This document shows, in pieces, positions 1-11,582 of a DNA stretch of 55,534 nt. The number at the start of each line of letters is the position of its first letter. The stretch's first letter is position 1. Origin of the DNA: Alphaproteobacteria bacterium MarineAlpha5_Bin7 (lineage in GTDB: Bacteria > Pseudomonadota > Alphaproteobacteria > HIMB59 > GCA-002718135); the NCBI GenBank assembly GCA_002938195.1, contig PTKX01000006.1, positions 1 through 55,534 of the forward strand. Direction: 5' to 3'. The notes beneath the pieces were generated by a model. That model saw only the letters and a program-made list of their open reading frames with translations. It searched no databases and had not been told where the DNA came from. The position numbers and the translations under genes were made by a program.

Positions 1-57
1 GAGAGCACCGGTCTCCAAAACCGGGGGCTGCGGGTTCAAGTCCTGCCACTCCTGCCA
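1..57 (+). tRNA. trnW: tRNA-Trp(CCA), 5' end cut off by the window edge
   Basis: This is the 3' part of a tRNA: the end of the D arm, the anticodon arm, the T arm (GGTTCAAGTCC at 33-43) and an encoded CCA at 55-57. The anticodon loop CTCCAAA is closed by an ACCGG/CCGGT-type stem and gives anticodon CCA, so tryptophan. About 20 bases of the acceptor and D arm lie upstream of the window. tRNA-Trp just before secE is the usual bacterial arrangement, often with tuf further upstream, and it may be co-transcribed with secE-nusG. Confidence 0.93.
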
Positions 58-90
58 TTTAATTAAGAAAGTAAAATGTAAATAAAATTT

Positions 91-306
91 ATGAATATTG
101 AAAAGAAAAAAACTAATCCAGCCCAGTTTGTAAGACAAGTTCGTCAAGAAATGCAAAAAGTTACCTGGCCTGAAAGAAAGGATATATTTATATCTTCTGC
201 AATTGTAATATTATTAATAGTGCTTTTCTCAATATTTTTTTTGTTAACAGATCAAATATGGTCTTTTTTAATTAAATGGATCATTCAAATAGGTTCAGGT
301 TTTTAA
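91..306 (+). CDS. secE: SecE, preprotein translocase subunit
   Basis: Small 71-residue inner-membrane subunit of the SecYEG channel. The cytosolic N-terminal part is basic and carries the conserved amphipathic signature around KVTWP (residues 23-27); one hydrophobic segment follows at about 36-60. The single-span form is the short SecE normal for alphaproteobacteria. The stop codon directly abuts the nusG start, so the two are translationally close, as in most bacteria. Its partner SecY is encoded in this window at 23308-24663. Confidence 0.95.
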   Translation: MNIEKKKTNPAQFVRQVRQEMQKVTWPERKDIFISSAIVILLIVLFSIFFLLTDQIWSFLIKWIIQIGSGF

Positions 307-840
307 ATGACAAATTCTCGTTGGTACGTTTTGCATGCTTATTCAGGTTACGAAAAAAAAGTAGCTGATAGTATAGTTGAACAAGCAAGCAAACTTGGAA
401 TTTCTGATCAAATTGAAGAAGTTTCCGTTCCTACTCAAAATATTGTTGAAGTAAAGCGGGGGGTAAGAGTTAATTCAGAAAGAAAAATTTTTCCTGGATA
501 TATCTTAATAAAAATGAATCTTAGTGAAGATACTTGGCATATAATTAAAAATACTCCTAAATTAAGTGGATTTTTAGGAACGAAAGGTAAACCAATTCCA
601 ATTAGTAACGCGGAAGCAAAAAGAATTTCTCAACAAGTAATAGATGGAGTTGAAAAATCTAGACCTTCAGTTATTTATGATGTTGGAGAAAAGGTAAAAG
701 TAATAGATGGACCGTTTGCATCTTTTAATGGAGAAATTCAAGAAATAGATGAAGAAAAAGCTAGATTAAGAGTGGCAGTTTCTATATTTGGCAGATCTAC
801 CCCAGTTGATCTTGAATATACACAGGTTGAGAAAGCATAA
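307..840 (+). CDS. nusG: NusG, transcription elongation/antitermination factor
   Basis: 177-residue NusG of normal length. The N-terminal NGN domain starts with [12 protein letters not shown] and contains FPGYILIKM, the surface that contacts the RNA polymerase clamp; the C-terminal KOW domain (about 125-155, [19 protein letters not shown]) binds Rho or ribosomal protein S10. It follows secE with no gap and precedes rplK by four bases. The ATG at 307 gives the canonical N terminus. Confidence 0.96.
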   Translation: MTNSRWYVLHAYSGYEKKVADSIVEQASKLGISDQIEEVSVPTQNIVEVKRGVRVNSERKIFPGYILIKMNLSEDTWHIIKNTPKLSGFLGTKGKPIPISNAEAKRISQQVIDGVEKSRPSVIYDVGEKVKVIDGPFASFNGEIQEIDEEKARLRVAVSIFGRSTPVDLEYTQVEKA

Positions 841-844
841 AAAT

Positions 845-1273
845 ATGGCAAAAGAAATTTTAGGATTAATCAAATTACAAATTCCAGCTGGAGAAGCCAA
901 TCCATCACCTCCTGTTGGGCCAGCATTAGGACAAAGAGGTTTAAATATTATGGATTTTTGTAAGGCTTTTAATGAAAAAACAAAAAATTTAGAAAAAGGC
1001 TCTCCAATACCTGTGATTATTACCGCTTACAAAGATAAAAAATTTGACTTTATTACTAAATTACCGCCTGTAAGCTACTATCTTAAGAAGGCAGCTAAAA
1101 TTAAAAAAGGTAATTCAACTCCAGGAAGAAGTTTGGTTGGTAAAGTTACTATTAAAGATATTGAAAAAATAGCAAATGAAAAGATGGCTGATTTAAATGC
1201 TATAAATTTAGAAGGCGCTATTAACATGGTTAAAGGATCAGCTGTATCAATGGGAATGGAAATAGTTAATTAA
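845..1273 (+). CDS. rplK: Ribosomal protein L11
   Basis: 142-residue L11, the large-subunit stalk-base protein that binds the GTPase-associated centre of 23S rRNA. The N-terminal domain holds the proline-rich [17 protein letters not shown] motif involved in thiostrepton and stringent-factor contacts; the C-terminal rRNA-binding domain follows. The reading frame is open upstream into nusG (to 788), but the ATG at 845 gives the family N terminus [12 protein letters not shown], so the longer form is rejected. Its stop overlaps the rplA start by one base. Confidence 0.96.
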   Translation: MAKEILGLIKLQIPAGEANPSPPVGPALGQRGLNIMDFCKAFNEKTKNLEKGSPIPVIITAYKDKKFDFITKLPPVSYYLKKAAKIKKGNSTPGRSLVGKVTIKDIEKIANEKMADLNAINLEGAINMVKGSAVSMGMEIVN

Positions 1274-1968
1274 TGAAAACAGAATCTAAAAACAGAAAAA
1301 ATAAATTTAAAGATATCGACTTATCTAAAACATATAGTCCAATGGATGCACTAAAATTGCTGAAAGAAATTTCATATGTAAAATTTGAAGAAAGTATAGA
1401 TATAGCTATTAAACTAGGAATTGATGCAAGTAAAACTGATCAGAACATAAGAGGAGTTGTAAATCTTCCAAAAGGTTCAGGGAAAAAAATTAAAGTAGCT
1501 GTAATGGCAAAAGGAGACAAGGCAAAAGAAGCTTCCGATGCAGGAGCTGATTTGGTTGGAGATAACGATATAGTAGATATGGTTAATTCAAATAAAATTA
1601 GTTTTGATTTGTTGATAGCAACTCCTGACATGATGCCAACAATTGGAAAAATTGGAAAGATTTTAGGACCAAAAGGATTAATGCCTAATCCTAAATTAGG
1701 AACAGTAACTCAAGATGTTTCAAAAGCTGTAAAAGAAGCTAAGTCTGGTCAAATTCAATTTAAAAATGATAAGGCTGGCATTGTTCACGCAGGTATTGGA
1801 AAATTAAATTTTAAAGATGAAGATCTACTTGAAAATATTAAGGCTTTTTATGCAACTATTAATAAAAGCAAGCCAGATAGCGTCAAAGGATCTTTCATAA
1901 AAAAGGTTACCATAGCTTCAACTATGGGTTTAGGATTAGTAATAAACGTAGGAGATTTACGTTCATGA
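1273..1968 (+). CDS. rplA: Ribosomal protein L1
   Basis: 231-residue L1, the mobile L1-stalk protein that helps release deacylated tRNA from the E site; in many bacteria it also represses the rplKA mRNA. The conserved GKIGKILGPKGLMPNPKLGT block is intact near the middle. It starts at the A of the rplK stop (TAATG junction), so translational coupling is likely. A structured spacer separates it from rplJ, which marks the boundary between the L11 and L10 transcription units. Confidence 0.96.
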   Translation: MKTESKNRKNKFKDIDLSKTYSPMDALKLLKEISYVKFEESIDIAIKLGIDASKTDQNIRGVVNLPKGSGKKIKVAVMAKGDKAKEASDAGADLVGDNDIVDMVNSNKISFDLLIATPDMMPTIGKIGKILGPKGLMPNPKLGTVTQDVSKAVKEAKSGQIQFKNDKAGIVHAGIGKLNFKDEDLLENIKAFYATINKSKPDSVKGSFIKKVTIASTMGLGLVINVGDLRS

Positions 1969-1980
1969 TATTCCTAATTT

Positions 1981-2147
1981 GATAGCAGTATAAACTGTTA
2001 TCACCTGTCAAAGACTGTAGGTGCTTATGCTTAATATCCTACATAGACTGAAGCAAGTCATAAGATGAGCTTCTTGGCAGGTTGTTGTTAGAATGATGGT
2101 CATTTTAGCAATAGCTAACAGGGGAAACCCTAAAAACCGGAGTTAAA
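1981..2147 (+). promoter_or_regulatory. L10(L12) autoregulatory leader upstream of rplJ
   Basis: The 179-base spacer between rplA and rplJ folds by eye into nested helices: GATAGCAG (1981-1988) with CTGTTATC (1995-2002); a long-range stem ACCTGTCAA (2003-2011) with TTGGCAGGT (2074-2082, one G-U pair); inside it TGTAGG (2016-2021) with CCTACA (2038-2043) and GAAGC (2050-2054) with GCTTC (2069-2073). A later stem TGTTAG (2086-2091)/CTAACA (2115-2120) encloses AATGA/TCATT. Position and multi-branched shape fit the known rplJ leader, where the L10-L12 complex binds and represses rplJL translation. That regulatory role is from the family; the pairings are seen here. Confidence 0.8.
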
Positions 2148-2669
2148 GTGAAACGTTCTGATAAAAATGAATTTGTCAAAAAACTGAAAAAAGAATTAGA
2201 AGACTCTTCTTCAGTAATTGTTTCTCATTATGCTGGCTTATCAGTAATTGAAACTGATGATCTGAGAAAATCAATGAGAGATAATGGAGCAAAATTCAAA
2301 GTTACTAAGAACAGACTTACTAAGCTTGCTTTAACTGACACTAAATACGAGTCTATCACTGATCTTTTTAATGGACCAACAGCAATAGCTTTTTCTAATG
2401 ATCCAATAGCGCCTTCTAGGGTTTCTGTTGATTTTGAAAAAAAGTTTAAAAATTTTAAAATTGTTGGAGGTGCTTTTGAAGGAGAAAAGATTGATTTAGA
2501 TAAAATTCAATTTTTAGCTTCTTTGCCATCTCTTGATGAAGTGAGAGGAAAATTAGTTGGTCTAATTTTAGCGCCAGCTCAAAAAATTGCTTCTATTTTA
2601 CAAGAACCAGGTGGTCAGTTAGCTAGAGTGATTAATTCTCGTAGTGAAAGTTTAGGCAAGTCAAACTAG
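2148..2669 (+). CDS. rplJ: Ribosomal protein L10
   Basis: 173-residue L10, the base of the L7/L12 stalk. The N-terminal half binds 23S rRNA with L11 ([11 protein letters not shown], then [13 protein letters not shown]), and the C-terminal helix binds L12 dimers. The start is GTG at 2148, preceded by GGAG, and gives the family N terminus. It lies directly downstream of the structured leader, so autogenous control by the L10-L12 complex is expected. rplL follows after a 20-base gap with a strong AAAGGAG ribosome-binding site, which suits the several-fold excess of L12. Confidence 0.95.
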   Translation: MKRSDKNEFVKKLKKELEDSSSVIVSHYAGLSVIETDDLRKSMRDNGAKFKVTKNRLTKLALTDTKYESITDLFNGPTAIAFSNDPIAPSRVSVDFEKKFKNFKIVGGAFEGEKIDLDKIQFLASLPSLDEVRGKLVGLILAPAQKIASILQEPGGQLARVINSRSESLGKSN

Positions 2670-2689
2670 GTTTAAAAGGAGAAATAATT

Positions 2690-3067
2690 ATGACTGATTT
2701 AAACAAAATTGTAGAAGATTTATCTTCTTTATCAGTAATTGAAGCTGCTGAATTAAGCAAACTTCTTGAAGAAAAGTGGGGAGTTTCTGCCGCTGCGCCT
2801 GTAGCAGTTGCCGCTGCACCTGCAGCTGGCGGAGGTGATGCTGCCGCAGAAGAAAAAAGTGAATTTGATGTTGTTCTTGCTGAAGCTGGAGCAAATAAAA
2901 TTGCTGTAATTAAAGAAGTAAGAACTATTTCTGGCTTAGGACTTAAAGAAGCAAAAGATTTAGTAGAAGCTGCACCAAAACCTTTAAAACAAGGTGTTGC
3001 AAAAGCTGAAGCAGAGGAAATGAAAAAATCTCTTGAAGCAGCTGGAGCAAAAGTAGAATTAAAATAA
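2690..3067 (+). CDS. rplL: Ribosomal protein L7/L12
   Basis: 125-residue stalk protein, present as dimers on L10, that recruits translational GTPases. It shows the three expected parts: an N-terminal dimerisation domain (about 1-33), an alanine/glycine-rich hinge (about 34-55), and the C-terminal domain with [19 protein letters not shown] and the final [11 protein letters not shown] content rises locally in the Ala/Gly hinge, which also creates long spurious open frames on the minus strand. Confidence 0.96.
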   Translation: MTDLNKIVEDLSSLSVIEAAELSKLLEEKWGVSAAAPVAVAAAPAAGGGDAAAEEKSEFDVVLAEAGANKIAVIKEVRTISGLGLKEAKDLVEAAPKPLKQGVAKAEAEEMKKSLEAAGAKVELK

Positions 3068-3073
3068 TAAATA

Positions 3074-3103
3074 AAAGCTCTCAATAATATTATTGAGAGC
3101 TTT
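3074..3103 (+). terminator. Perfect 30-base palindrome between rplL and rpoB (attenuator or processing hairpin)
   Basis: The sequence is its own reverse complement over 30 bases, centred between 3088 and 3089; the left half is AAAGCTCTCAATAAT. As RNA it forms a long stem with an AT-rich apex. Only three U residues follow the stem, so it is not a classical strong terminator. The rplL-rpoB gap is a known site of partial termination and RNase III processing in enterobacteria, and the same role is inferred here: lowering rpoBC expression relative to rplJL. Confidence 0.7.
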
Positions 3104-3123
3104 CAAAACTGTAGTTAAAAGAA

Positions 3124-6100
3124 ATGAAAAACATGAGCCTTGCATATACAAATCCAAAAAAAATTAGAAAATCTTTCGGAAAAATACCTCATATAACAGC
3201 CCTACCAAATTTAATAGAAGTACAAAAAAGATCTTTTGATAATTTTTTACAACTTAAAGTTAATCCAGAAGATAGAGCTAATAGCGGTCTTCATGCAATT
3301 TTTAAATCAGTTTTTCCAATTAATGATTACACTGAAAGAGCCACAGTTGATTATGTCAGTTATGATATTGGCATACCCAAATATGATGTTGAAGAATGCT
3401 CTCAGAGAGGCATGACTTATGGAGCATCATTACTTGTAAACTTTAGGCTAATTGTCTGGGATATAGATGAAGAAGCAGGCACTAAGTCAGTGAGGGACAT
3501 TAAAGAACAAGAGGTATACATGGGTGATATACCTTTGATGACAAAAAATGCAACATTTGTGGTTAATGGCGTAGAGAGAGTAGTTGTTAGTCAAATGCAT
3601 AGATCTCCAGGAGTATTCTTTGATCATGATTTTGGTAAAACTCATGTGAGTGGTAAATATTTATACAACGCAAGGATTATTCCTTATCGTGGATCATGGT
3701 TAGATTTTGAACATGATGCAAAAAATAATATTCATGCCAGAATAGATAGAAAAAGAAAATTTCCTGTAACTACTTTATTTAAGTGTCTTTTAAGTTCTAT
3801 TTCAGAAGAATATGTTAAAGATTGTGAAGTAAAAAAAATTGAGCCTGATACGAAAAAAGTTCAAGGAATGACCGGTGAAGAAATCTTAAGAATATTTTAC
3901 GATTCAATTGAGTATAAAAAAGGTAAATTTGGGTGGCATGCAAAGTTAAATCTTCAATTCTTTAAAGGAAAGGTTTTAAATTATCATATACTTAATTCTG
4001 AAAATGGAAAAATTTTATTAGAAAAGGGAACTAAAGTAACTCAAAGACTTATTAATGAGGTTTTAAAGAAAAAAAATACTACTTTTTGTATAGAAGAAGA
4101 ATCATTGCTAGGCAGTTTTATTTCTAGCGACATCATAAATGAAAAAAATGGTAAAATTTATTATGAAGCAGGTTATGAAGTAGATGAAGATTTAATTACT
4201 TTTATCAACAACAATAATATTAATAAAATTGGAGTATTAAAAACTGATAATGTTGAAATTGGATCATATATAAGAAACACACTACAATTAGATAAAGCAA
4301 GATCTCGAGAAGAAGCATTGTTTGAAGTATTTAAAATACTAAGACCGGGTGAACCCCCTACAATAGAAACAGCTGAGTTATTATTTAATAATCTTTTTTT
4401 CAATGCAGACAGATATGATTTGTCTTCAGTGGGTAGATTAAAAATAATTTCTAAGTTTAAAAAAGATATATCAATAGAAAAAAGAGTTTTAGATAAAAGC
4501 GATATAGTTGACGTTGTTAAGCATATGCATAATCTAATTGATGGTATTGGTGAAGTAGACGATATAGATCATCTTGGGAATAGAAGAGTTAGATCTGTCG
4601 GTGAATTGCTAGAAAATCAATATCGAGTAGGCTTACTTAAAATGGATCGAGCTATTAAAGAAAGACTAAGTTCATTGGAAGTTGATAATATCATGCCGCA
4701 AGATATTATTAATGCAAAACCAGTATCAGCTTCTATTAAAGAATTTTTCGGAACTAGCCAATTAAGTCAATTTATGGATCAAACCAATCCTTTAAGTGAA
4801 ATAACTCACAAGAGAAGGGTTTCTGCACTAGGACCTGGTGGATTAAATAGAGAAAGAGCAGGATTTGAAGTTAGAGATGTGCATCAAACTCATTATGGAA
4901 GAATATGTCCTATTGAAACTCCTGAGGGAGCGAATATCGGTTTAATTAATAGCTTAGCATCTTATTCGAGAATTAATGAATATGGATTTATTGAAACTCC
5001 CTATAGAATTGTCACAAGCGGCAAGGTTACCAATAAAGTTGTTTATCTTAGCGCTATAGATGAAGAAGATTATGTTATAGCTCAAGCAAATGCTGAAGTT
5101 GATGCAAAAGGAAAGTTTTTAGATTCCTTGATAAGTTGTAGACAAAATGGTGAATTTATTACAACTGACTCAGATTCAATTGATCTTATGGATGTTTCTC
5201 CCCAACAGCTAGTTTCAGTAGCCTCTTCTTTAATACCTTTCTTAGAAAATGATGATGCAAATAGAGCTCTTATGGGTTCTAATATGATGAGACAAGCGGT
5301 TCCTCTTATGAAACCAAAGGCACCACTAGTAGGAACAGGTATGGAATATACTGTAGCTAAAGATAGTGGCTCAACTGTTGTTGCTAAAAGAGATGGCATA
5401 GTTGATCAATTAGATGCAAATAGAATAGTAATAAGAGTAACAGATAAAAGTGATAAATCTTTAAATAAAATTGATATATATAATTTGTTGAAATTTCAGA
5501 GATCAAATCAAAATACTTGTATAAATCAAAGACCATTAGTGAGTGTTGGTGATAAAGTTTCTAAAAATCAAATTATAGCAGATGGTCCAGCTACAGAACT
5601 TGGTGAATTAGCTTTAGGTAGAAATGTTTTAGTAGCATTTATGCCATGGAATGGTTACAATTTTGAAGACTCTATTTTAATTTCCGAAAGAATTGTGCAT
5701 GATGATATGTTTTCTTCAATTCATGTTGAAGAATTTGAAGTTATGGCAAGAGATACAAAACTTGGCCCAGAAGAAATAACTAGAGATATTCCGAATGCTA
5801 GCGAAGAAATGCTTAGAAATTTAGATGAAACAGGTATGGTATATGTAGGCGCAGAAGTAAAATCAGGTGATATTTTAATTGGCAAAGTAACTCCTAAAGG
5901 AGAATCTCCAATGACTCCTGAAGAAAAATTACTAAGAGCAATCTTTGGTGAAAAAGCTGCAGATGTTAAAGATACAAGTCTAAGAGTTCCTCCTGGCGCA
6001 AAAGGAACTGTTGTTGAAATAAGAGTTTTTTCAAGAAGGGGAGTTGAAAAGGATGAAAGAGCAATAAGTATTGAAAATTCAGAGATTGAAAGTATTTCTA

Positions 6101-7341
6101 GAGATAGAGATGATGAATTAAATATTCTAGAAAAAAGTTTTGCTAATCAAATTAAAGACTTATTAGTAGGCAAAACTTCTGTTTCTGATGTAGAATCTAT
6201 TCAAAAAAATTCAAAAATTGATTTTGATCAAGTAGATAACCTTGACGCAAAGTCCCTTCAAAAAGTTCAAGTTAATGATGAAAAAACAATGGCTGAAATT
6301 GAATCAAGAGCCAAAAACTATAATATTCAATTAGGTAATATAAATCAAAAATTTGAAAATAAAATTGATAAAATACAAAGTGGAGATGAACTTTTACCAG
6401 GTGTATTGAAATTAATAAAAGTATTTGTTGCGGTTAAGAGAAAATTACAACCTGGAGATAAAATGGCTGGAAGGCATGGTAATAAAGGAGTAATCTCAAA
6501 AATATGTCCAATTGAAGATATGCCATACTTAAATGATGGAACTCCAGTAGATATTGTTCTTAACCCCTTAGGTGTTCCAAGCAGAATGAATATAGGTCAA
6601 ATATTAGAAACACATTTAGGTTGGGCATCAGCTTCTCTCGGAAAACAAGTGAATGAAATGTTAACCAAAATACATTCTGAAGGAAAATCTGATGATTTAA
6701 AAAATAAATTACTTGAAATATATAATCAAGATTCATACAAAAATTTAATAAAAAATATGAATGCGGATGAAGTCATTGAACTAGCGAATAATTTAAAAGA
6801 AGGGATACCATTTGCCACTCCAGTATTTGATGGTGCTAAGGAAAATAATATTTCTTCTTTGCTAAAGAAGTCTGGAGTTAATATTACAGGGCAAGAAATT
6901 CTCACGGATGGTGTTAGTGGGGAAAAATTTGAAAGACCAGTTACAGTTGGTTATATTTATATGCTTAAACTTCACCACTTAGTTGATGAAAAAATTCATG
7001 CAAGATCTATTGGTCCATACAGTTTGGTTACCCAACAACCACTTGGAGGAAAAGCACAATTTGGTGGACAAAGGTTTGGCGAAATGGAAGTCTGGGCATT
7101 AGAAGCCTATGGAGCAGCTTATACTTTGCAAGAAATATTAACTATTAAAGCAGATGATGTTGCTGGAAGAACAAAAGTTTATGAGTCTATAGTGAAAGGT
7201 GATCATAATTTTGAATCAGGCACACCTGAATCATTCAATGTAATGATTAAAGAGTTAAGGTCGCTAGGGTTAAATGTAGAATTTAAACAGAATGTTAAAG
7301 AAGAAAATATGCAAAATAAACTTTTATTGGAGAAAGAATAA
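3124..7341 (+). CDS. rpoB: RNA polymerase beta subunit
   Basis: 1405-residue catalytic beta subunit, complete. The rifampicin-pocket region at about 540-570 ([12 protein letters not shown], then [14 protein letters not shown]) has the drug-sensitive residues corresponding to E. coli D516, H526 and S531. The C-terminal block [19 protein letters not shown] that contacts beta-prime is intact. Start choice is between ATG 3124 and ATG 3136; neither has a clear Shine-Dalgarno. The stop overlaps the rpoC start (TAATG), so the two are coupled. The hairpin just upstream probably tunes its expression. Confidence 0.97.
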   Translation: MKNMSLAYTNPKKIRKSFGKIPHITALPNLIEVQKRSFDNFLQLKVNPEDRANSGLHAIFKSVFPINDYTERATVDYVSYDIGIPKYDVEECSQRGMTYGASLLVNFRLIVWDIDEEAGTKSVRDIKEQEVYMGDIPLMTKNATFVVNGVERVVVSQMHRSPGVFFDHDFGKTHVSGKYLYNARIIPYRGSWLDFEHDAKNNIHARIDRKRKFPVTTLFKCLLSSISEEYVKDCEVKKIEPDTKKVQGMTGEEILRIFYDSIEYKKGKFGWHAKLNLQFFKGKVLNYHILNSENGKILLEKGTKVTQRLINEVLKKKNTTFCIEEESLLGSFISSDIINEKNGKIYYEAGYEVDEDLITFINNNNINKIGVLKTDNVEIGSYIRNTLQLDKARSREEALFEVFKILRPGEPPTIETAELLFNNLFFNADRYDLSSVGRLKIISKFKKDISIEKRVLDKSDIVDVVKHMHNLIDGIGEVDDIDHLGNRRVRSVGELLENQYRVGLLKMDRAIKERLSSLEVDNIMPQDIINAKPVSASIKEFFGTSQLSQFMDQTNPLSEITHKRRVSALGPGGLNRERAGFEVRDVHQTHYGRICPIETPEGANIGLINSLASYSRINEYGFIETPYRIVTSGKVTNKVVYLSAIDEEDYVIAQANAEVDAKGKFLDSLISCRQNGEFITTDSDSIDLMDVSPQQLVSVASSLIPFLENDDANRALMGSNMMRQAVPLMKPKAPLVGTGMEYTVAKDSGSTVVAKRDGIVDQLDANRIVIRVTDKSDKSLNKIDIYNLLKFQRSNQNTCINQRPLVSVGDKVSKNQIIADGPATELGELALGRNVLVAFMPWNGYNFEDSILISERIVHDDMFSSIHVEEFEVMARDTKLGPEEITRDIPNASEEMLRNLDETGMVYVGAEVKSGDILIGKVTPKGESPMTPEEKLLRAIFGEKAADVKDTSLRVPPGAKGTVVEIRVFSRRGVEKDERAISIENSEIESISRDRDDELNILEKSFANQIKDLLVGKTSVSDVESIQKNSKIDFDQVDNLDAKSLQKVQVNDEKTMAEIESRAKNYNIQLGNINQKFENKIDKIQSGDELLPGVLKLIKVFVAVKRKLQPGDKMAGRHGNKGVISKICPIEDMPYLNDGTPVDIVLNPLGVPSRMNIGQILETHLGWASASLGKQVNEMLTKIHSEGKSDDLKNKLLEIYNQDSYKNLIKNMNADEVIELANNLKEGIPFATPVFDGAKENNISSLLKKSGVNITGQEILTDGVSGEKFERPVTVGYIYMLKLHHLVDEKIHARSIGPYSLVTQQPLGGKAQFGGQRFGEMEVWALEAYGAAYTLQEILTIKADDVAGRTKVYESIVKGDHNFESGTPESFNVMIKELRSLGLNVEFKQNVKEENMQNKLLLEKE

Positions 7342-10300
7342 TGAATAAAGAATTGACAAACATTTTTAATCAAAATCAAGGTGTTAAAAGTTTTGATAGT
7401 ATTAAGATTTCTATAGCTAGTCCTGATCAAATTCGTTCTTGGTCTTTTGGTGAAATAAAAAAACCAGAAACTATTAATTATAGAACTTTTAAGCCAGAAA
7501 AAGACGGTCTTTTTTGCGCAAGAATTTTTGGACCTGTAAAAGATTATGAATGTTTGTGTGGAAAATATAAACGTATGAAATTTAGAGGTATTATTTGCGA
7601 AAAATGCGGAGTTGAAGTTACTTTATCTAAAGTAAGAAGAGATAGAATGGGGCATATAGAGTTAGCTGCTCCAGTTTCACATATTTGGTTTATGAAATCT
7701 TTGCCAAGCAGAATAGCTACGCTTCTAGACATGACTATAAAAAATTTAGAAAAAGTTCTATATTTTGAACAGTTTATTGTTGTTGAACCAGGATTAACTG
7801 ACTTAAAAAAAGGCGAAATTATTTCTGAAGATCAATACATAGATTATCAAGATGAGTATGGTGAAGATTCTTTTAGCGCTGCAATTGGAGCAGAGGCTAT
7901 AGAGCAAATGTTATTGAATATAGATTTACAATCAGATAGAGAACAGCTTAAGCAAGATTTATTAGAAACTAAATCTGAATTAAAAAAAACAAAAATAACA
8001 AAAAGATTAAAATTAGTTGAAAATTTCTTAGCATCTAAAAACAAACCGGAATGGATGATACTAAATGTGTTACCAGTAATACCCCCTGAGTTAAGACCTC
8101 TGGTACCTCTTGATGGCGGTAGATTTGCAACTAGTGATTTGAATGATTTATATAGAAGAGTAATTAATAGAAATAACAGATTAAAAAGATTAATAGATTT
8201 AAGAGCCCCTGATATTATTATTAGAAATGAAAAAAGAATGTTGCAAGAATCAGTTGATGCATTGTTTGATAATGGTCGAAGAGGAAGGGTTATAACCTCT
8301 ACCAATAAAAGACCTTTAAAATCATTATCTGATATGCTCAAAGGAAAGCAAGGTAGATTTAGACAAAACTTGCTAGGTAAAAGGGTTGATTATTCAGGAA
8401 GATCAGTAATAGTTGTTGGGCCTAATCTAAAATTACATCAATGCGGATTGCCAAAAAAAATGGCACTTGAACTTTTCAAGCCTTTTATTTTTCACAAACT
8501 TGATTCTTATGGATGGGCAAATACAATTAAAGCTGCCAAAAAACTTGTCGAAAAAGAAGATCCAAGAGTTTGGGATATTTTAGAAGAGGTTATCAGAGAG
8601 CATCCAGTTTTATTAAATAGAGCACCTACTTTACATAGACTTGGCATACAAGCTTTTGAACCGATGCTTATTGAAGGAAAGTCGATTCAATTGCATCCTT
8701 TAGTCTGTACTGCTTTTAATGCTGATTTCGATGGGGATCAAATGGCTATACATGTTCCTTTAAGTCTAGAGGCTCAGTTAGAAGCTAGAGTTTTAATGAT
8801 GAGCACTAATAATATTTTATCACCTTCTAGTGGCAAACCAATTATTGTACCTTCCCAAGATATAGTATTAGGAATTTATTACTTATCTATTCTCAGAAAG
8901 AATCAAAAAGGTGAAAATAAATTCTTTGTTGACTTAGATGAAATAATCAAAGCATTAGAAAATCATGATATAGCTTTGCATACAAGAATAGTAACTAGAG
9001 TTAAAGGTTTTGACTCTAATGTAAAAAAAGTAGAAACTACAGCTGGAAGAATGATGCTCGGAAATTTACTTCCTAAAAATGAAAATATTGATTTTGACTT
9101 GATTAATAAAGTTTTAACTAAAAAAGATGTTAGCAATATCATTGACACGGTTTATAGATTTTGCGGACAAAAAGAAACTATAATTTTTGCTGACAGAATA
9201 ATGAGCCTAGGATTTAAATATGCTGCTAGAGCAGGAATATCTTTTGGCAAAGATGATTTAATTATACCTGCTGAAAAAAATATACTTGTTGATGAGACAC
9301 AAAAGAAAGTTCAAGAATATGAGAATCAATATCAGGACGGACTGATTACTCAAGGAGAAAAATACAATAAAGTTGTCGATGCATGGTCAGAATGCACAAA
9401 CAAAGTAGCTGATAAAATGTTAGACACTATTTCATCTCCTGAAGATGATAAACCCGTAAATTCTGTTTATATAATGGCACACTCTGGAGCTAGAGGGTCA
9501 GCAGCACAATTGAAACAATTAGCTGGTATGAGGGGATTAATGGCAAAACCTTCAGGTGAGATTATTGAAAATCCTATTAAATCTAATTTTAAAGAAGGTT
9601 TATCTGTTTTAGAATATTTTACTTCAACACATGGTGCGCGCAAAGGACTTGCTGATACAGCGCTAAAAACTGCTAGCTCAGGATATTTGACAAGACGTTT
9701 AGTAGATGTAGCTCAAGATGCAGTGATTAGAGAGGAAGATTGTGGTACTGAAAAAGGTGTTGTCGTTGAAGAAATAATTGAGTCTGGAAACGTAACTTCC
9801 CCAATAGTAGAAAGAATTTTGGGTCGTTGCCCAGTTGAAGACGTCAAAGATAATGATGGTAACATTATTGTCAATAAAGGAAATATTATTGAAGAACCAC
9901 ATTTAGAATCTATTTCTACCTCAAATATCAGATCTATGAAAATTAGATCAGTTTTAACCTGTGAAACATTAAATGGTATTTGTGCTAAATGTTATGGACG
10001 AGATTTAGCAAGAGGAACCAATGTAAATATTGGAGAGGCAGTAGGCATAATTGCAGCTCAATCAATAGGAGAGCCTGGAACACAATTAACTATGAGAACA
10101 TTTCATATTGGAGGGGCAGCTAGTTCATCCATGGAACAGTCTTCTGCAAAGTCTCCAATAGATGGTCAGATTCAAGCTGAAAATTTAAAATTTATCAATG
10201 ACAGCAATGGGAATAAAATATTATTAACAAGAAATGCAAAAATCAAAATATTTTCTAACAATGAAGAAAAATTTTCATTTAGCATTCCTTTTGGTTCGAG

Positions 10301-11480
10301 AGTATTATTCGATAATAATGACTCAGTAAAATCAAATCAAATTTTAGCGGATTGGGATCCTTATACTTTACCAATTATAGCTGAAAAAGATGGTTTTATT
10401 AAATATGTAGATCTTAAACAGGGAGTTTCTTTTAGAGAAGCTGTAGATGATACCACTGGTATATCGAGTAAGATTATTATGGATTGGAGTCAAAATATTA
10501 AAACAAAAAATTTAAAACCTTCTATAAACATATTAGACTCTATGAATGAAGAAGTAGACTCAGAGAACAAAGATCAATTGAATTATCCAATGTCAATTGA
10601 TACGATAATTGGTGTAGAGGACAATGCAAAGGTTACAGCAGGGCAGGTTATAGCAAGAATACCTAAAGAATCTCTAAAAACAAAAGATATTACGGGAGGT
10701 CTACCAAGGGTGGCCGAGCTTTTTGAAGCAAGAAAACCAAAAGATCCAGCTATAATGAGTGAGATAGATGGAAAAGTTGCATTTGGTAAGGATTATAAAA
10801 ATAAAAGAAGACTTATTATATCAAGTATAGATAATGATAACGATTTTGAAATCTTAATACCTCGTGCTAAATATTTAAATGTCCAAGAAGGAGATTTTGT
10901 TAAAAAAGGCGATGTTTTAGTTGATGGCACACCTGTTCCTCATGACATATTAAGAATTCTTGGTATAGAAGAATTAGCAAGATATTTAGTAAGAGAAGTG
11001 CAATCAGTTTATAAACTTCAGGGAGTTTTTATTAATGACAAACATATAGAAGTTATTGCTAGACAAATGCTACAAAAAGTATTGATCAAAAGTCCTGGAG
11101 GTTCAAGTTTATTAGCTGGAGAACAAATAAATAAATATGACATGCTTGAAATTAATAAAGAATTAGAAAAAGAAAACAAAGAACAAATTATTTATGAACC
11201 AGTTTTATTAGGTATTACAAAGGCTAGTTTACAAACTAATTCATTTATTTCTGCAGCTTCCTTCCAGGAAACAACAAAAGTACTAACTGATGCTGCTACC
11301 CAAGGAAAAACTGATAGTCTCAATGGTTTAAAAGAAAATGTTATTGTAGGAAGATTAATCCCTGCGGGTACTGGAAAAATGACTTCTAATTACAATGAAA
11401 TTGCTAAAAAAAGAGATCTTGAAAAATTAGCAATAAAATCAAAGAATCAAGAAAAAATAGAGAATTTACCTAGTAATTAA
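7341..11480 (+). CDS. rpoC: RNA polymerase beta-prime subunit
   Basis: 1379-residue beta-prime subunit. The N-terminal zinc ribbon is present (cysteines at about 71-89, [11 protein letters not shown] and ICEKCG), as is the absolutely conserved active-site loop [12 protein letters not shown] near residue 460, whose three aspartates bind catalytic magnesium. The second zinc site (CGTEKG, then CETLNG and CAKCYG) and the trigger-loop/bridge-helix region with [16 protein letters not shown] are also complete. A promoter for the downstream str genes begins about 10 bases after its stop. Confidence 0.97.
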   Translation: MNKELTNIFNQNQGVKSFDSIKISIASPDQIRSWSFGEIKKPETINYRTFKPEKDGLFCARIFGPVKDYECLCGKYKRMKFRGIICEKCGVEVTLSKVRRDRMGHIELAAPVSHIWFMKSLPSRIATLLDMTIKNLEKVLYFEQFIVVEPGLTDLKKGEIISEDQYIDYQDEYGEDSFSAAIGAEAIEQMLLNIDLQSDREQLKQDLLETKSELKKTKITKRLKLVENFLASKNKPEWMILNVLPVIPPELRPLVPLDGGRFATSDLNDLYRRVINRNNRLKRLIDLRAPDIIIRNEKRMLQESVDALFDNGRRGRVITSTNKRPLKSLSDMLKGKQGRFRQNLLGKRVDYSGRSVIVVGPNLKLHQCGLPKKMALELFKPFIFHKLDSYGWANTIKAAKKLVEKEDPRVWDILEEVIREHPVLLNRAPTLHRLGIQAFEPMLIEGKSIQLHPLVCTAFNADFDGDQMAIHVPLSLEAQLEARVLMMSTNNILSPSSGKPIIVPSQDIVLGIYYLSILRKNQKGENKFFVDLDEIIKALENHDIALHTRIVTRVKGFDSNVKKVETTAGRMMLGNLLPKNENIDFDLINKVLTKKDVSNIIDTVYRFCGQKETIIFADRIMSLGFKYAARAGISFGKDDLIIPAEKNILVDETQKKVQEYENQYQDGLITQGEKYNKVVDAWSECTNKVADKMLDTISSPEDDKPVNSVYIMAHSGARGSAAQLKQLAGMRGLMAKPSGEIIENPIKSNFKEGLSVLEYFTSTHGARKGLADTALKTASSGYLTRRLVDVAQDAVIREEDCGTEKGVVVEEIIESGNVTSPIVERILGRCPVEDVKDNDGNIIVNKGNIIEEPHLESISTSNIRSMKIRSVLTCETLNGICAKCYGRDLARGTNVNIGEAVGIIAAQSIGEPGTQLTMRTFHIGGAASSSMEQSSAKSPIDGQIQAENLKFINDSNGNKILLTRNAKIKIFSNNEEKFSFSIPFGSRVLFDNNDSVKSNQILADWDPYTLPIIAEKDGFIKYVDLKQGVSFREAVDDTTGISSKIIMDWSQNIKTKNLKPSINILDSMNEEVDSENKDQLNYPMSIDTIIGVEDNAKVTAGQVIARIPKESLKTKDITGGLPRVAELFEARKPKDPAIMSEIDGKVAFGKDYKNKRRLIISSIDNDNDFEILIPRAKYLNVQEGDFVKKGDVLVDGTPVPHDILRILGIEELARYLVREVQSVYKLQGVFINDKHIEVIARQMLQKVLIKSPGGSSLLAGEQINKYDMLEINKELEKENKEQIIYEPVLLGITKASLQTNSFISAASFQETTKVLTDAATQGKTDSLNGLKENVIVGRLIPAGTGKMTSNYNEIAKKRDLEKLAIKSKNQEKIENLPSN

Positions 11481-11490
11481 GCTAATTTTC

Positions 11491-11519
11491 TTGACTTATT
11501 GAGCAGTACTTAATAAATA
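11491..11519 (+). promoter_or_regulatory. Sigma-70-type promoter for rpsL-rpsG-fusA
   Basis: In the 102-base spacer between rpoC and rpsL there is TTGACT at 11491-11496, a 17-base spacer, and TAAATA at 11514-11519. Both are close to the consensus -35 and -10, and transcription would start around 11526, leaving a leader of about 57 bases before rpsL. The same CTTGACTTAT string occurs upstream of rpsM. Seen by eye; not experimentally supported. Confidence 0.65.
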
Positions 11520-11582
11520 CGCGCTACTTTAATCAATGGTGGTGGAAAATTCATTCCAAACGCTTGATGATAGGAAATTTAA

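Noticed and set aside
788-844. Upstream extension of rplK into nusG
   Set aside because: The added residues are the out-of-frame nusG end; ATG 845 gives the family N terminus.
2632-3084. 150-codon minus-strand open frame across rplL
   Set aside because: It mirrors the Ala/Gly-rich rplL and part of the spacer; the plus-strand protein is clearly L7/L12.
11470-11490. Intrinsic terminator after rpoC
   Set aside because: Only a short AATTA/TAATT pairing is possible, with no GC and overlapping the promoter; too weak to call.
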